Assembly (NCBI GenBank): GCA_025201705.1
Contig: MU617202.1
Span: 1 to 19,295 of the forward strand
DNA from: Dissophora ornata
Lineage: Eukaryota; Mortierellomycota; Mortierellomycetes; Mortierellales; Mortierellaceae
Direction: 5' to 3'
Length of the DNA stretch: 19,295 nt
Part shown: positions 17,099 through 19,295 of the stretch, piece by piece
Numbering within the stretch: the stretch's first letter is position 1
Layout of the letters: every line of letters begins with the position of its first letter
Notes under the pieces: model-generated
What the model was told of the DNA's origin: nothing
Database searches by the model: none
Seen by the model: only the letters and a program-made list of their open reading frames with translations
Program-made: the position numbers and the translations under genes

Positions 17099-18481
17099 AT
17101 GGCCGTTACTCAGAGAACCGGAATCAGATCGGGCCAGAACCACGGCCACGTTTCGACTGTCCGCGAGTTGAAGACCCCCATGTCCTACAAGAAGGGTGTT
17201 GTAAGTCGTCGCAGCCCCCGACCCCCCGGCTTGTTCATGGCAACGGATGGATCGATGGGTTGTATTAAGCGGATGGATCGATGGATACGAGAGAGAGAGA
17301 AAGAGGCAGGGATGGATACACACAGCACTGAAGGAAACCAACCGCACGCACACAAAAAAAGCAAAGTCAGGATCATCATTGGACAACATCGCATTCACGG
17401 ATCGATGCCCTATACCACCGGATTCATGGAAATCAGCAATCCTCAGAGATCAAATCGATACCCATCAGCTCCATCAAAGATCATCAGTCGTTCATCATCG
17501 CTCACACACAGCTATCTCTTTCTGTTTTTGCCTGTCCCCCCTTTCGGAATGGAATCACTGTAGGCTGGCAAGCGTGTCGTCTTTGTCCGCTCCATCATTC
17601 GTGAGGTCGCTGGCTTTGCTCCCTACGAGCGCCGCATCATGGAGTTGATCAAGAACTCCAAGGACAAGCGTGCCCGTAAGCTCGCTAAGAAGAGAGTACG
17701 TAAAACCAAGGAAGGAGCCAGCAGCCCCCTTTTTTTGTTTTTCAACAGTTTGTCAGGGAGAGTTTGCGCAGAATGGATCAGAGGGACTTGTGGCGACAAG
17801 ATTCAAATACCACCAACACTATTCAGGATGCAATCTGGATGTTAACGCAACAGCTGATCTAGTAAACCGAAGGAATCACAACATGAGCTGCCCTGGAAGC
17901 ACTCAATCAGGAGGCGGCGGTACTCGATCAACGCAGTGATCGCTAGGAACGATCAGCGATCGTAATCAGCTTTTCCATGCCGCTCTGGCAACAGGGCTGA
18001 GATGGCGGTTAGATGCCCCGTCGCTGTTGAACAGGAAAGCGATCACAGCCAAGTGCACATTATTTTGACAAGCAAAGCTAGCAAAGAGATCAAGCGCTCG
18101 ACCGTTTTCACTCTGCTCTTGCGTTTGCATGGATATCGGAACAGACGACCGCCAATACTTTTGTCTCGGCAGCAAACCACTTCAGCTAGTCCCTATCATA
18201 CGACTGTCGTTTGCTAATGAATCAGCTTCTCGCCAGCAGAACAGCATTGTGCAAATGGCCCTGTTGCGCTATTCCAGGATCGATTGACGGGAACAGGATA
18301 AATGGCGTCTGAGCCAATTAATGCACAATTCCCCCAAGAGCTGGTTGCTAACCGTCCCTCCGGCTTCATTTATTTCCTTCTTGCAACCCCCCCCCCCCAA
18401 TAGCTCGGAACCTTCCTCCGCGCCAAGAAGAAGGTCGAGGAGATGACCAACGTCATTGCCGAGTCCCGCCGTGCCCATTAA
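17099..18481 (+). CDS. RPL36: 60S ribosomal protein eL36
   Basis: Three exons: 17099-17200, 17564-17695 and 18404-18481, all joined in phase 0, giving 103 residues, the usual length. The sequence matches eL36 throughout: [11 protein letters not shown] and SYKKGV in exon 1, [20 protein letters not shown] and [12 protein letters not shown] in exon 2, then [14 protein letters not shown] in exon 3. It is a small basic protein of the large cytosolic ribosomal subunit, near the exit side, bound to 25S/28S rRNA. The introns are 363 and 708 bases, against roughly 50 to 450 for the other introns in the window. Ribosomal protein introns often carry small RNAs or control elements. AATAAA follows 63 bases after the stop. 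Confidence 0.96.
17938..17961. repeat. Perfect 7-bp inverted repeat in intron 2 of eL36
   Basis: GATCGCT and AGCGATC are separated by ten bases and would form a stem-loop in the pre-mRNA. GATC motifs cluster around it. Confidence 0.6.
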
Positions 18482-18543
18482 AGTCGCCTTTATGTCTACC
18501 TGGACGCAAATTCTGTACAACCATTCTTTTCTCGGACATTGAC

Positions 18544-18549
18544 AATAAA
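18544..18549 (+). terminator. Polyadenylation signal, eL36
   Basis: AATAAA followed by GTTCACGAGTTTTATTGTTGG, a typical U/G-rich downstream element, 63 bases after the TAA. Confidence 0.65.
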
Positions 18550-18569
18550 TGTTCACGAGTTTTATTGTT

Positions 18570-18950
18570 GGCCATAACCTTTTTGCTGCATAATTGTATT
18601 ATTGGAACCAAAGATTCATGTGGAAATATAGGAGTATGTGCTTGAGAGAGGCTGATCGGATTGTAGAGAAGGCTGTGGATGTCTAGAGGAGTAGGGATTA
18701 ATAGATAAAAATAGGCACGGAGGATATTTTTATTATTCCTTGGATATGTGCACTTTTGACATGCCCTTTTTCATAAACCTTGAAATGCATTAATTTTTTC
18801 CGCTACGCAAAAAGGGTGATGATGCATGGGGGGGGGGAGAAGAGTCTTTTCTGTGCGTCAGTGCTTGATTTCATAGTGGTGAATTGATGTATCCTAGGAA
18901 TGATACAACAGCAGCAGCAGTAGCAGCAGCAAAAAAAAAAAAATTACTTG

Positions 18951-18993
<43 letters not shown>

Positions 18994-19071
18994 CTCACGG
19001 TGGTGATGATGACACTGACGTCCTGTTTGTGATACGAAAGATGTATATTGCAATTTGGGTAGATAAACTGC
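18570..19071. other. Intergenic region with trinucleotide repeats
   Basis: No convincing gene is seen. It is AT-rich at 18580-18800, then has a G-run (18829-18838), CAG-type repeats (18909-18931), an A-run, and a (CAA)13-type tract (18952-18992). Open frames that read the CAA tract as poly-Gln or poly-Leu are likely artefacts. Confidence 0.5.
18952..18992. repeat. (CAA)n microsatellite
   Basis: About 13 uninterrupted CAA units, with a CAG/TAG-type tract and an A-run just before them. Confidence 0.9.
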
Positions 19072-19295
19072 TCACATACTCCTTTCTGGCAATGACGGAC
19101 GCGTTGGAAGCGGTTTGGAGGCAGCAACAAGTGTGCGCGCATTGTCGTGCGGTCCGTGGTACATGGGATGAAAATGCTCGTGTCGGACGCTCTTGGCACA
19201 CAGGGAGAGTGTGAGAGACGGGCGGTTGTGATCACGGACTGTACAAGCATCGCGGCCACGGCAGCGTCTGTTTTTACGCTTGACGAGCCCGCTGG
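19072..19295 (-). CDS. Uncertain partial ORF running off the right edge
   Basis: This minus-strand frame is open from the window edge to a TGA at 19074-19072 (73 codons). Its wobble bases favour C and G like the real genes here, and the reading ends in a Pro/Ser/Arg-rich tail that could be a C terminus. A minus-strand AATAAA occurs far downstream near 18727-18733. Two other frames are also open at this edge: a second minus frame, and a plus frame from ATG 19168. I recognise no family in any of them, so the choice of frame and strand is weak. Confidence 0.2.
   Translation of the reverse strand, partial: SGLVKRKNRRCRGRDACTVRDHNRPSLTLSLCAKSVRHEHFHPMYHGPHDNARTLVAASKPLPTRPSLPERSM

Noticed and set aside
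17639..17939. Open frames inside the long eL36 intron
   Set aside because: They begin in real exon 2 and run on past the GTACGT donor. The third exon [10 protein letters not shown] matches eL36, so this stretch is intron.
17201..18403. C/D-box snoRNA inside the eL36 introns
   Set aside because: I looked for RTGATGA and CTGA boxes with terminal stems and found no convincing pair in either intron; only a possible structured element is reported.
18894..19259. Poly-Leu and poly-Gln frames at the right end
   Set aside because: They are translations of the CAA and CAG microsatellites; the flanking residues show no recognisable family.
1..19295. tRNA, rRNA, transposon or CRISPR
   Set aside because: No cloverleaf, rRNA-like block, transposase or reverse transcriptase frame, terminal repeats or spaced direct repeats were seen.

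Overview
This window is fungal nuclear DNA. It carries intron-rich protein genes with short GT-AG introns, pyrimidine-rich upstream regions, many microsatellites, and AATAAA-type signals after stop codons. The gene styles (a Ste50/Ubc2 adaptor with SAM, RA and two SH3 domains, an Mvp1 sorting nexin, beta-MPP, eL36) point to a filamentous fungus. The general character suggests Mucoromycota/Mortierellomycota, but that is inference, not a search result. I see no bacterial operons, CRISPR, rRNA, tRNA or transposon.

Layout, left to right. (1) 1-2004, plus: 3' part of a questin-oxidase-like (Baeyer-Villiger type) gene that begins before the window. (2) 2924-5838, plus: ten-exon MAPK-pathway adaptor of Ste50/Ubc2 type. 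(3) 6234-9084, plus: nine-exon sorting nexin Mvp1/SNX8. (4) 9422-11537, plus: secreted or vacuolar serine carboxypeptidase (S10), whose first intron appears to be GC-AG. (5) 11816-14123, minus: four-exon mitochondrial processing peptidase beta subunit. It is convergent with (4) and divergent from (6). (6) 14544-14900, plus: small ORF that looks like a kexin propeptide without a protease. (7) 14948-15190: ambiguous small ORF, possibly the end of a proteasome assembly chaperone 4-like protein, with an open antisense frame. (8) 15675-16778, plus: single-pass membrane protein with three PPxY motifs, a likely partner of a Nedd4/Rsp5 ubiquitin ligase. (9) 17099-18481, plus: ribosomal protein eL36 with one unusually long intron. 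(10) the last 220 bases hold an uncertain open frame.

The genes do not form a pathway cluster. There is a loose membrane-traffic theme: Mvp1 (endosome), a vacuolar-type carboxypeptidase, a kexin-like propeptide and a PPxY membrane adaptor lie within 10 kb. This could be chance. Exon models were built by hand from splice consensus, frame continuity and family resemblance. Every model that is fully inside the window sums to a whole number of codons. The most unusual item is the orphan kexin-type propeptide. It ends exactly after an R-x-K-R site with an RDEL-like C terminus, and an in-frame hydrophobic leader lies upstream of its only ATG.
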